Part shown: positions 1 through 7,769 of the stretch, piece by piece
Layout of the letters: each line of letters begins with the position of its first letter
How positions within the stretch are numbered: the stretch's first letter is position 1
Source: Paraktedonobacter carboxidivorans
Lineage (GTDB): Bacteria; Chloroflexota; Ktedonobacteria; Ktedonobacterales; Ktedonobacteraceae
Assembly (NCBI GenBank): GCA_041156125.1
Contig: JBEVTI010000007.1
Location: 62,001-126,000, forward strand
DNA length: 64,000 bases
Direction of reading: 5' to 3'
Notes under the pieces: generated by a model
The model's input: only the letters and a program-made list of their open reading frames with translations
The model's database searches: none
What the model was told of the DNA's origin: nothing
Translations under genes and position numbers: made by a program

Positions 1-1
1 T

Positions 2-208
2 GGCCCGAAAAAGCTGCCAGAGATGGGTTCGGCCATTGGTAAGAGCATTAAAGAGTTTAAAAAGGGTATTAATGAACTCAACGCCGATAAAAGCACGCCA
101 AAAAATCCCGTTGAGGAGATCAGCCAACCCCGCTTTAGCGAGCCAGTTGTAGCTAGTACTGTGGTAAGCGAGTCTGCTCAGCCGATAGTTGAGAAGCCTC
201 TTGACTAA
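2..208 (+). CDS. tatA: TatA/TatE-like twin-arginine translocase subunit (5' end outside window)
   Basis: The reading frame is already open at base 2 and runs to a TAA at 206-208. The first residues read GPKKLPEMGSAIGKSIKEFK, which is the hinge and amphipathic helix that follow the single membrane helix in TatA proteins. The membrane helix itself lies before the window. The remaining 45 residues form the usual acidic, proline-containing, poorly conserved tail. TatA oligomers form the pore that moves folded proteins carrying twin-arginine signals. The stop lies 33 bases before the likely tatC start, so the two genes form an operon. Confidence 0.88.
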   Translation, partial: GPKKLPEMGSAIGKSIKEFKKGINELNADKSTPKNPVEEISQPRFSEPVVASTVVSESAQPIVEKPLD

Positions 209-241
209 GGCCCGTTGCCAGACACTACATGGAGAGAGTAC

Positions 242-1117
242 ATGGCAACCAGTAATATAGAAAATGATCTGCCGAGCACAGATACTGAAGATGATGACAG
301 CAATCCACTGGATATCCTGACTAATCTTTTCACAAGCCATCAGGAGCCAGATCCAGATGATCCCTCAGCCATGTCACTGGTGGATCACCTGGAGGAATTG
401 CGCCGACGTATCTTTAAGGTCCTGCTCGCTGTCGCGGTCTTCTCGATCGTCGGCTTTGTCTTTCGCGAACAGCTGATGACCTTTCTGACCTGGCCCTTAC
501 CAGCCACTTCCAATGCTTTAGGGCATGGAAACCAACGCCTGGTTGCTACTGGTCTGGGAGAAGCTTTTACTACCGAGCTGCTGGTCGCTATCGCCGCTGG
601 CTTTGTAGCATCGCTACCCGTGGTCCTGTACCAAACCTGGTCTTTTGTGGCTCCCGGCCTCTACTCGCATGAGAAAAAACATGCTGTGCCGTTTATCATC
701 GTGGGCCTGGTGATGTTCCTGGCCGGATTATCTCTGGGCTATATCGTACTGCAATACCCGGTCTCCTGGCTGGTAAATTTCGCGTCTGACAATTTTACCG
801 AGCTAGTTTCGGCCAGCAGTTACTTTACATTTGTCGCGTACTTCTTGCTGGCCTTCGGAGTGGCGTTTGAGATCCCGCTGGTTCTGACTTTCCTGTCAAT
901 AGTCGGGATGATTACCGCCGAAACTCTGAAAAAGAAACGCGCAATCTCTCACGTCGGTTTGTGGATTGCCGCTACGGTCATCACACCTGGCGCGGACATT
1001 TACAGCCCGATCATCCTTGGCGTGTCGATGTCCTGCCTGTTTGAACTGTCGATCATCTTTATCAGGATCACAGCTCATATGCGTGCGCGCAGCGCAGCAA
1101 ACACTGCTGAGGTATAA
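242..1117 (+). CDS. tatC: Sec-independent protein translocase TatC
   Basis: TatC is the receptor for twin-arginine signal peptides in the membrane. I place the start at ATG 242 because GGAGAG lies five bases before it; a TTG at 215 in the same frame lacks such a site. The protein has an acidic N-terminal extension of about 40 residues, then the family hallmark SLVDHLEELRRR, followed by six hydrophobic segments spread over the rest, matching the six-helix TatC fold. The length of about 291 residues is slightly long because of the extension. It follows tatA directly and ends at a 30-bp palindrome shared with the convergent MFS gene. Confidence 0.95.
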   Translation: MATSNIENDLPSTDTEDDDSNPLDILTNLFTSHQEPDPDDPSAMSLVDHLEELRRRIFKVLLAVAVFSIVGFVFREQLMTFLTWPLPATSNALGHGNQRLVATGLGEAFTTELLVAIAAGFVASLPVVLYQTWSFVAPGLYSHEKKHAVPFIIVGLVMFLAGLSLGYIVLQYPVSWLVNFASDNFTELVSASSYFTFVAYFLLAFGVAFEIPLVLTFLSIVGMITAETLKKKRAISHVGLWIAATVITPGADIYSPIILGVSMSCLFELSIIFIRITAHMRARSAANTAEV

Positions 1118-1120
1118 AAA

Positions 1121-1182
1121 GAAGCGAGAGGCAGACGGATGGCAGGCGCAGTTGCGCCTGCCATCCGTCTGCCTCTCGCTTC
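1121..1182. terminator. 30-bp perfect inverted repeat between convergent genes
   Basis: Bases 1121-1150 and 1153-1182 are exact reverse complements with a two-base centre. The element lies between the ends of tatC and of the convergent MFS gene, so it probably terminates transcription from both sides. The stem is much longer than a normal intrinsic terminator and there is no strong T-run. Confidence 0.75.
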
Positions 1183-1201
1183 TGCTTGGGAGGAACGGCT
1201 A

Positions 1202-2566
1202 TCACTCTCTCGCCACAACCTCAAGAGGCAGCGAACGCTTAAATGGAGCTTTGCGCGTGCGACTGAAACGACCCCAGAGCACAGCTAGCGCAGCCAGATA
1301 GCAAAATGTAGCACCTCCGAAAAGCGGGCCGTAGCCTATGGAAACAATGATCAGCCCCCCAATTGAAGAGGAAATAGCCCAGGCTATTTGAAAAGCAGCC
1401 TGGTAGACGCTATTAGAAATTCCCCGATGCCGCTCTGGAACTTCTTCCAGGGAGAAAACCAGCAGCACACCTGCCGACATGTCCATCAGACCCTCGCGCA
1501 ACGGATAGAACACTGCGGCCAGAGGCAGAGAAGAGGTGAAGCCAATCGCGAGCAGCAAGGGTAAGCTGCTCAGGCGAGTCAGCAGGATTGAGTTGACACG
1601 CCCCAGTCTGCGCGCCAGCCAGGGTGCCAGCAGGGTCGTTAGCGCGAGCAGACCATTGGCCAGGCCGTCGATCAGACCAAAAAGCGCTGACGAGGCTTTA
1701 AGGTGCAGTACAAAGAACAGGTTAAAATACGGGATGAAGAGGCCGGCTCCCAGACCGGTAAGCACCTGTACAAGGGTCAGGGCAAAGATAGGACTGAACA
1801 CCAGCGCGCTCAGGAAGGCTGGCCGGGTCCAGGCACGCACCAGGGTCAGCCAGTCCCTTCTCTGCCTGAGCGGCGCGTCTGTGGGCAAGTCTCTCTGAGA
1901 GGGGCGCTGCCTCTCCTCGTGTATCAGAAAGATGGGCAGAAAACTGGGCATAGCGATCAGCCCGGCGACTAGCAAGGCCAATTGATACGAGCGCGTCTGT
2001 GCCTGGCTGGCCAGCAGCCAGTTTATCCCGGCTGGCAATGGAGCCATCCACCAGCCACTGCGCGCGAACCAGATGGGCAGCATGCCGCCTAGAATCTCCC
2101 CTACCACCAGCGTAATTTGCCCCAGGACAATATTCAGGCTAAAGAGGTCCGGGCGCTCCTCTGGCCGACTGTTGCGCGTCAAAAATGGGCCGTTAATCAC
2201 CAACAAAAAAGCCGTGGCAACGCCCGTCAGAAAACCACTCACCAGCAGCGGCACTGGCTGGCGAAAGAGAATCGCGCCAATGCCAGCCAGACCAATCATC
2301 AGGCCGCTGCCAAGCAAGATCCATTTACCACTCCAACGATCCACACATATACCCGCGGGAAAAATAGCCAGGCCCGCGCCAATAGTGCTTACAAACAGCA
2401 TCACTCCCACAAAATCTGCCCGATAACCTGAGGAGGTGAGATAAAGGTTATAGAGTACCAGAAAAATCCCAACTGAACTGCCACTCATGGCATTGGACAG
2501 CAGATAGAGGCGAGCATTACGCTGGAAATTGGCATAATACCGCAAAGAGTCAATGATACGAGACAT
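1202..2566 (-). CDS. MFS transporter
   Basis: A 454-residue integral membrane protein with about twelve hydrophobic segments. The loop after the second helix reads GICVDRWSGKW, resembling the MFS motif between helices 2 and 3 (G-x3-D-R-x-G-x2), and a central charged loop (around residues 215-240, rich in R, E and Q) divides the two six-helix halves. This supports a major facilitator superfamily carrier driven by ion gradients. The substrate cannot be read from sequence. It is the last gene of a minus-strand operon and its start lies 19 bases after the preceding gene's stop. Confidence 0.85.
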   Translation of the reverse strand: MSRIIDSLRYYANFQRNARLYLLSNAMSGSSVGIFLVLYNLYLTSSGYRADFVGVMLFVSTIGAGLAIFPAGICVDRWSGKWILLGSGLMIGLAGIGAILFRQPVPLLVSGFLTGVATAFLLVINGPFLTRNSRPEERPDLFSLNIVLGQITLVVGEILGGMLPIWFARSGWWMAPLPAGINWLLASQAQTRSYQLALLVAGLIAMPSFLPIFLIHEERQRPSQRDLPTDAPLRQRRDWLTLVRAWTRPAFLSALVFSPIFALTLVQVLTGLGAGLFIPYFNLFFVLHLKASSALFGLIDGLANGLLALTTLLAPWLARRLGRVNSILLTRLSSLPLLLAIGFTSSLPLAAVFYPLREGLMDMSAGVLLVFSLEEVPERHRGISNSVYQAAFQIAWAISSSIGGLIIVSIGYGPLFGGATFCYLAALAVLWGRFSRTRKAPFKRSLPLEVVARE

Positions 2567-2585
2567 ATTCCAGCAATGCCATTTC

Positions 2586-3191
2586 TTATCTGCGGCGGAT
2601 GACGATTTCTTGCTCCATGGGCGGCTCCTCGCGATAGCTGCGAGCTGCCTCGACTATTGGTTCAGGCAAAAGCTCTGGCCGGGGTAGAGGCTTAGGCTCT
2701 GGCAAAAGCTCCGGCTGCAGTTCAACAACTTGCAGTACAGAAGCAGTGCGCCGAGTTTTGTTTAAACCAGGCAAAAAGAAGGCCCTGGCCATACCCTTGA
2801 CCATCTCAGTACGCGCGTGAAACTCAATCACCACGTTAGCGACACGCTCACTACCGCGCTCAACGCTGTGCTCAACACTAATGGTCCTGGTCTCTATGTT
2901 TTCCGCGATCTTAGGTGCCTGAGAAACCGCGGAAATGATCCTGTTAGCAGCCATCTCAGCTGGCAAGGACTCGCCCTCTTTGACGGCAACAAGCGCCTGA
3001 TTCACTCGCGTAATCTGTGAGTGCAACTGACGCAGCAACTCGATCTTATCACGCAGCCAGGCAAAGCCTAAGAGCAGACCAACGACCAGCGCCAGTCCTG
3101 TAATGATCGATAAAAACAGATAGATCCCCAGAACAACAGCCGAAGCCTGTCCCCAGAGAGCCAAACCGCCACTAGCCAGTACAAATGCCAT
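2586..3191 (-). CDS. Membrane-anchored protein of unknown function, Pro/Glu-rich tail
   Basis: Start chosen at ATG 3191 because GGAGG lies eight bases upstream; an earlier ATG at 3209 overlaps the previous stop (TAATG). The product has two N-terminal hydrophobic segments (residues about 3-22 and 25-45), then a mostly helical charged region, and ends in a proline/glutamate/leucine tail of the type LLPEPKPLPRPELLPEP followed by basic residues. The layout resembles DUF948-type membrane proteins, but I do not recognise a specific family. It sits between another small membrane protein and the MFS carrier in the same operon. Confidence 0.7.
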   Translation of the reverse strand: MAFVLASGGLALWGQASAVVLGIYLFLSIITGLALVVGLLLGFAWLRDKIELLRQLHSQITRVNQALVAVKEGESLPAEMAANRIISAVSQAPKIAENIETRTISVEHSVERGSERVANVVIEFHARTEMVKGMARAFFLPGLNKTRRTASVLQVVELQPELLPEPKPLPRPELLPEPIVEAARSYREEPPMEQEIVIRRR

Positions 3192-3208
3192 TTTATTGAC
3201 CTCCACCA

Positions 3209-3715
3209 TTAATCTTCTGCCAGAGCTTCAGCACGCAAGAGTTCCTCCTGCTTCTGTCGCCGAGTTTCGAGGCGCGTTCGCGCCTTGCCTCTGCCCAGGA
3301 ACATCCTGGTCATCTCTCGCCCCGCTAACATAAGAGCTGCCGCCCGCACCGTAGGCTCGATCGCGTAATCTCTCGTCAGACGCGCGGTACTGGCCAGGGT
3401 GCCAGCCGTCTTGCCAGCGTGCTGCGCGGTCTCTTTGACTACCTCAGCGGTCTCTTTCGCCACTCCCACGGTCTCCATGACTGAACTAAGCAAAGGCTTC
3501 ATCTCATCGCGCACTTGCAAAACAGTCTGAGTCAATACACTCACAGCATAGATTAATAAGACCGTAGACAGCAACGAGAAAAATGCCAGAACGATCAATG
3601 TAATATAGAGCACGTCGAGCAGGTGACCGGTAAATCCAGCAACAAACAGACCCACGACTAACAAGACAAGCAGGATGCTTCCCCAAATTTTTATATTTCG
3701 CAGCACACCTTGCAT
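3209..3715 (-). CDS. Two-helix membrane protein with apolipoprotein-like helical region
   Basis: A 168-residue protein with two hydrophobic segments (about residues 10-33 and 36-62) followed by a repetitive helix rich in VAKETAEVVKETAQ, as in DUF948 or apolipophorin-like envelope proteins. The C-terminus is strongly basic. AGAGGT lies a few bases before the ATG. It opens the minus-strand operon and overlaps the next gene at TAATG, so the two are likely translated together. A role in envelope organisation is only a guess from the shape. Confidence 0.7.
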   Translation of the reverse strand: MQGVLRNIKIWGSILLVLLVVGLFVAGFTGHLLDVLYITLIVLAFFSLLSTVLLIYAVSVLTQTVLQVRDEMKPLLSSVMETVGVAKETAEVVKETAQHAGKTAGTLASTARLTRDYAIEPTVRAAALMLAGREMTRMFLGRGKARTRLETRRQKQEELLRAEALAED

Positions 3716-4226
3716 AATGCACCTCTTTCATTCATTTTTTTGCCGCTATTTGATTATAGCTCACTCTGCTAAGAAAGTTCTACTCTCTCATAAAAGCAAT
3801 CAGGCGTTGTCAAGGCCTTTTATCCCATCTACAGCGAGAGAGTGGAATAGCCTGGCAGAGCGCTGTGTGCTCTGCCAGGCTATTCCACTCTCTCGCTGTA
3901 GATGTTTTGCAGGAAAAGCATGCCTGTTCTCTGGATACCTTAAAATCTGCTCTAACTGACAAATGCTCTTCTACGCTTGGACGCTACATAATGGCTCAGC
4001 AGTTACCAACGAGAGGTGGCCGGCAAAGAGCCACTGGTCTTTCTTCAGCCATCTCTCACCCATTGCCAAGAAGGGCAAAAGCAGGGGTGTTAGCTTAGAA
4101 AAATAAGGAATAGCTGAAAAACTGCTGAGACTTCTTATTGCTGACTTGTCTAGAAGCAGTGCTTACAGGTATTTTTAGAAAGAGGAATAGTCAATAGAAA
4201 GATACACCTGTATCAAGGAGGACGAA
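3716..4226. other. Divergent intergenic region
   Basis: About 510 bases separate two diverging genes. The only clear structure is the 36-bp palindrome at 3826-3904. Short open frames here have no ribosome binding site or recognisable product. Both promoters should lie within it; no consensus promoter stood out. Confidence 0.5.
3826..3904. repeat. 36-bp perfect inverted repeat between divergent genes
   Basis: Bases 3826-3861 pair exactly with 3869-3904 around a seven-base loop. Unlike most palindromes of this window it is not at a gene end: both neighbours are transcribed away from it. It could mark the end of a lost gene, a regulatory cruciform, or an unannotated small RNA. Confidence 0.8.
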
Positions 4227-4592
4227 ATGACCATTTTAAGTATGATTCTGGCAGACGGCGTCACCATTAAAATTGGTGATAATGTCTGGAGTTTTGGCCT
4301 GAATTTTATTGTTTACTTGCTTGTCGCAGCTGTCGTAGGTTTTGTGGCCGAGGGTATCCTTGGCTGGCGCGCACCACTGGGCTTTGTCGGCGCAATCATA
4401 GCGGCTCTCGTGGGTATCTGGCTGATGACCCAGGTGATTGTCATCTCTGGCCTGCCGGATTTCTACATCCCTACCACGCCGCCAGTACCTCTGGTCCGCG
4501 CTCTGCTCGGCGCGTTGATCCTGGTAGCCCTGTGGCACTTCCTGTTCGGTGGTGCTTTTCGCAGGCGGCGGCGACGTGCTTACGCTGCCTGA
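4227..4592 (+). CDS. GlsB/YeaQ/YmgE-like stress membrane protein
   Basis: A 121-residue protein preceded by AAGGAGG seven bases before the ATG. It has three hydrophobic segments: residues about 23-44, 48-70 and 88-106. The glycine-bearing segment GFVAEGILGWRAPLGFVGAI resembles the repeated small-residue helices of the GlsB/YeaQ/YmgE (transglycosylase-associated) family. An arginine-rich tail ends the protein. Family members are stress-induced small membrane proteins of unclear biochemical role. The protein is longer than typical members (about 85 residues) because of a proline loop before the last helix. Confidence 0.65.
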   Translation: MTILSMILADGVTIKIGDNVWSFGLNFIVYLLVAAVVGFVAEGILGWRAPLGFVGAIIAALVGIWLMTQVIVISGLPDFYIPTTPPVPLVRALLGALILVALWHFLFGGAFRRRRRRAYAA

Positions 4593-4654
4593 TAAAGCGG
4601 GATAACTTCCTCTGGGAATCCTCGGCGCCTATGGCGCCTCGCGCAGATTTTTTT

Positions 4655-4709
4655 TGTGAGCAGTAACAGGCTGGTTGGCCAACGGCCAACCAGCCTGTTA
4701 CTGCTCACA
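4655..4709. terminator. 26-bp perfect inverted repeat
   Basis: Bases 4655-4680 and 4684-4709 are exact reverse complements with a three-base loop. It lies about 60 bases after the stop of the GlsB-like gene and is preceded by a run of eight to nine T, so on the minus strand the hairpin is preceded by A-rich sequence. A terminator for the upstream gene is likely. Confidence 0.7.
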
Positions 4710-4822
4710 GGAAGCAGAGGCCGCTACGCAGCTGATGCTTGTTTGCCCGCGCAACGGCTCCATGTTTTTGTAGTGAGAGGCTTGCCGCGCAGTGCCTTAT
4801 TCCCTCCCACTCCTTTTGTTTT

Positions 4823-4863
4823 GAAGAGTTTTGGCGGGCGCGCTGCGCCCGCCAAAACTCTTC
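4823..4863. terminator. 19-bp GC-rich inverted repeat with T-rich flank
   Basis: Bases 4823-4841 pair exactly with 4845-4863 around GCT; TTTT flanks both sides. It stands between convergent genes ending at 4592 and 4912 and probably terminates the minus-strand surface-protein gene. Confidence 0.7.
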
Positions 4864-4882
4864 TTTTCTCCAGGGCGGGGAG

Positions 4883-4905
4883 GCAAAATCAGGCATGACT
4901 CATAA
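4883..4905 (-). repeat. Copy of a dispersed terminal-repeat motif
   Basis: On the minus strand this reads TTATGAGTCATGCCTGATTT, continuing TGC. It closely matches both ends of the MITE-like element at 21519-21717 and the palindrome at 45011-45054. No second copy is visible nearby, so this is a solo or decayed end. Confidence 0.6.
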
Positions 4906-4911
4906 GGGCTG

Positions 4912-6402
4912 CTAGGATAGCACAGCAACGCCAGTCCAGGTACCCGTTTCCGCGGCAATAGGCAGATTGCCTACCCCCATATTACAACTCAGGGTTATCG
5001 CATCCGTCGAATAGGCTCCGTTGAGCGCTGTAGCGCTGGTAAACGTTCCATCAAGGTGCCTGTTGATAAAAGACCTGGCTACTCCACAAATCAATCCATC
5101 TGAATACACGATCCTCAGGCCGCTAGCAGTCTCAGTATACGTCAGCTTACCAGCCTGATAGGTACCGGAGCACGTTTTCGTGATACTCTCAGTATAGGTG
5201 ACACCACTGGTATCGGTTCCGCTGGTGCTGTGAGGCTGACCATCATCAGCAGTTGCACAGACGCTGCCGTTTTTGACTGTAAGCTGCGTAGTACCACTGC
5301 TACTATTAACAGTGATATTTGCGCTAATGCTCATTGTCGCGCTATCGGTCGGTGAACCATTAGGGCCAGGGGTTTTTGTCTGACCAGGATTGACGATTTC
5401 GACCTTAATGCCCAGTTTTGTAACATAATTACTGGCATCCTGGGCCGTGAGAGTGTGGTTGCCAACAGCCCAGGTACTGGTCACAGGCAGGGTTACACTG
5501 CTGAGATCACCATTGCTCTGGCTGGTAGCTGGTGAAGCAAGCTGCAAGGGTGTTGTATCTAGCAAGAAGGTAATTGCGGAATTGGCGGTAAAATCTTTCC
5601 CTGTCAGGGTAAAGCTGGTACCAGTTGCTCCAACAAGTGTAGCCCCATCCAGGTACTGGCTTGTCATCGTAATCACCGGTTTTGGCCGAGTCGCCAGGTA
5701 CCAGGCATAGCCACCGCCACCGCCACCTACGAGCACAACGACCAGTACAATGATGACAATCAAAAGGACCGGGCTCTTTTTCTTAGGCGCCGGGGCCGGA
5801 GGCACATAGCCAGGAGGTATTGATGCTCCCCAGGCAGGCGCTTGCTCCGCTGGAACGTCAAACCCAGGTGTAACAGGCTGGCCATAAGCCGGATACGCTG
5901 GGCTACTCGGCTGGCCATAGGCTGGATACGCTGGGCTGCTTGGCGTACCATACGCGGGCTGTCCTGGTATGCCAGGCTGACCATACGCGGGCTGTCCTGG
6001 TATGCCAGGCTGACCATACGCGGGCTGTCCCATTGCGCCAGGCTGACCATAACCTGGATACGCTGGGCTGCTCGGCTGACCATAGGAAGGCTGTGTTGGC
6101 GCATTGCCCTGGCCAGACTGACCATAACCTGGATACGATGGACTGCTCGGCTGACCATAACCTGGATACGATGGGCTGCTCGGCTGACCATAACCCGGGT
6201 TGCTCGGTGTACCCCCATACGATGGTGTACCTGGTGTGCCCGGTTGCCCGTAGGCAGTCGGCGGCACTCCTGGATACTGTGGCTGGCCATACGCCGGCTG
6301 AGCAGGAGGCTGAGGCGCCTGATAAGCCGGCGGCGTCACAGGAGGTTGAGCAGGCTGCTGATCCGGTGTTTGCGGGGCCCACTGTGTTGGGTCATATGAC
6401 AT
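4912..6402 (-). CDS. Surface protein: P/G/Y/Q tandem repeats, one membrane helix, beta-rich ectodomain
   Basis: A 496-residue protein. Residues 1-170 are low complexity and made of repeats such as SSPSYPGYGQP and PGIPGQPAYGQ. A basic KKK motif precedes a strongly hydrophobic helix (about residues 212-235, ending in a run of glycines). After it comes about 260 residues of threonine/serine-rich extracellular sequence, including an IPT/Ig-like segment (TLVGATGTSFTLTGKDF). The N-terminus has no signal peptide, so the repeat region faces the cytoplasm and the ectodomain faces outward. Such arrangements are common in actinobacterial and chloroflexal envelope proteins. Function unknown. GAGGAG lies about nine bases before the ATG. 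Confidence 0.75.
   Translation of the reverse strand: MSYDPTQWAPQTPDQQPAQPPVTPPAYQAPQPPAQPAYGQPQYPGVPPTAYGQPGTPGTPSYGGTPSNPGYGQPSSPSYPGYGQPSSPSYPGYGQSGQGNAPTQPSYGQPSSPAYPGYGQPGAMGQPAYGQPGIPGQPAYGQPGIPGQPAYGTPSSPAYPAYGQPSSPAYPAYGQPVTPGFDVPAEQAPAWGASIPPGYVPPAPAPKKKSPVLLIVIIVLVVVLVGGGGGGYAWYLATRPKPVITMTSQYLDGATLVGATGTSFTLTGKDFTANSAITFLLDTTPLQLASPATSQSNGDLSSVTLPVTSTWAVGNHTLTAQDASNYVTKLGIKVEIVNPGQTKTPGPNGSPTDSATMSISANITVNSSSGTTQLTVKNGSVCATADDGQPHSTSGTDTSGVTYTESITKTCSGTYQAGKLTYTETASGLRIVYSDGLICGVARSFINRHLDGTFTSATALNGAYSTDAITLSCNMGVGNLPIAAETGTWTGVAVLS
5877..6290 (-). repeat. In-frame coding tandem repeats
   Basis: Units of about 33-48 bases encode variants of SSPSYPGYGQP, with adjacent units nearly identical in DNA (for example around 6110-6190 and 5940-6030). 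Unit number is likely to vary between strains by slippage or recombination. Confidence 0.75.
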
Positions 6403-6835
6403 AATTAACTATCTCCTCGTCCTTAAGAGCCTCTTTTAATGATTGCTGAAATCAATCAATCACACGTACTTACTATAATAACGAAGCTTGTCAATAAAAG
6501 CATCCTAATATGCTTGAGTTTTACCTGATTCTCGCTCGGTTGCTGCCCGACTTTCGCCAAATATACTAGTCCAGGCCAGATAATTCTTCAAGCTATTTCA
6601 ATTTATTCCAATGTACGCCAGTGCCGCAGCAATTCTTGAGATCTGTCATTTTTATCAGAGCCTCCTGGAATTTACTATGGGCAAGCGCTTAAATCTAGGC
6701 TATAATTGAGCAATACCTGTCGAAAAAGAACTGGCCAGTTTCTAAAAACGTGGCGTTTACGGACACTGCCTGCATAAAACAAACGGCGAGCTTTCTCAGG
6801 GCAGCAGTTCGTCACTGGAGCTAACGTAAAAAGGC
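6403..6835. other. Divergent intergenic region, AT-rich
   Basis: About 430 bases between the surface-protein start and the rhomboid start. It must carry both promoters. I see no gene, palindrome or convincing consensus promoter in it. Confidence 0.5.
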
Positions 6836-6847
6836 GTGCGAAATCCA

Positions 6848-7765
6848 ATGCCTAAAGCATCAAACGCGAAAAATACAAACAGCCATACGCTGGCAGTAAA
6901 ACTGTGCCTGGACTCACAAGTAGAACGCCAGCGCAGGACTATTTTTAGTTATCAATTGGCACTAGGGAAACAATATAAGTCGCGCCTGATAACGCTTCCC
7001 TGGATCACCTGGCTGATTACGTTGCTCACCTGCGGAATATGGGGTGCAATCGCCTATCAGGTCGCTTTGCGCGCGGGTGCGCATACCTTCCGAGAAACAT
7101 TGGCGAATATTTTTGCTAACACTGAGGACGCCAATGTTCTGATCGCCTTTGGCGCGAAATACGATCCCGCCATTCTGAGTGGTCAGTACTGGCGCTTGAT
7201 CACGCCGATCTTCCTGCATGCTAATATTCTGCACGTTGGCATGAACATGCTCAACTTCTTGCTGCTTGGTCTGATCGTTGAACATATCTTTGGCCATACG
7301 CGTTTTTTGTTCATCTATCTGCTTACAGGTATAATCAGTACGCTGAGCAGCTTTGTCTTCGCGCCCCAGGAGGTCAGCATTGGAGCCTCTGGCGCGATAT
7401 TTGGCCTGGTAGGAGCGTATAGCGCTTTTATTCTGATCCATCGCCTGGCATTTCGTTACCATGGATTCTTTGCTCTTAGCTGGTTGTTTCTGATTATTGG
7501 CATTAATCTGGCTCTGGGATTTGTTATTCCTGGTATAGACAATTATGCACATGTAGGAGGACTACTTAGCGGTTGCCTGCTGGGCTGGTGCTTTGCCCCT
7601 TTCTATAGTCCATATTCAGTTGCGATCAGACAACATGGACAGCCTGCTGGACAACCTGTGGCTAGCGATATGCACAGCCTGAAACGTCGCTGGCCGCTGG
7701 CTCTGGCGCTGATCATTTGCACTGTCCTGAGCGCTATCATTGCTATACATCTGGTCGGAGGATAA
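6848..7765 (+). CDS. Rhomboid family intramembrane serine protease
   Basis: This is a catalytically complete rhomboid. From ATG 6848, the nucleophile lies in GASGAIFGL (Ser about 181, codon 7388-7390) and the partner histidine in AHVGGLLSG (His about 235, codon 7550-7552). The WR motif of the L1 loop is present as GQYWRLITPIFLH, followed by HVGMNMLNF, which carries the conserved histidine and asparagine of helix 2. A hydrophilic N-terminal domain of about 50 residues precedes the first membrane helix. GTG 6836 in frame is an alternative start. It cleaves transmembrane substrates within the bilayer. The next gene, an inactive paralogue, begins four bases later. Confidence 0.92.
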   Translation: MPKASNAKNTNSHTLAVKLCLDSQVERQRRTIFSYQLALGKQYKSRLITLPWITWLITLLTCGIWGAIAYQVALRAGAHTFRETLANIFANTEDANVLIAFGAKYDPAILSGQYWRLITPIFLHANILHVGMNMLNFLLLGLIVEHIFGHTRFLFIYLLTGIISTLSSFVFAPQEVSIGASGAIFGLVGAYSAFILIHRLAFRYHGFFALSWLFLIIGINLALGFVIPGIDNYAHVGGLLSGCLLGWCFAPFYSPYSVAIRQHGQPAGQPVASDMHSLKRRWPLALALIICTVLSAIIAIHLVGG

Positions 7766-7769
7766 TTCT

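Noticed and set aside
966..1301. Open frames across the tatC end and the first palindrome
   Set aside because: They overlap tatC and the MFS gene in other frames and have no ribosome binding site or domain.
5842..6404. Long plus-strand and alternative minus-strand frames over the surface-protein repeats
   Set aside because: The repeat unit keeps several frames open at once; only the minus-strand frame with a ribosome binding site and membrane helix makes sense.
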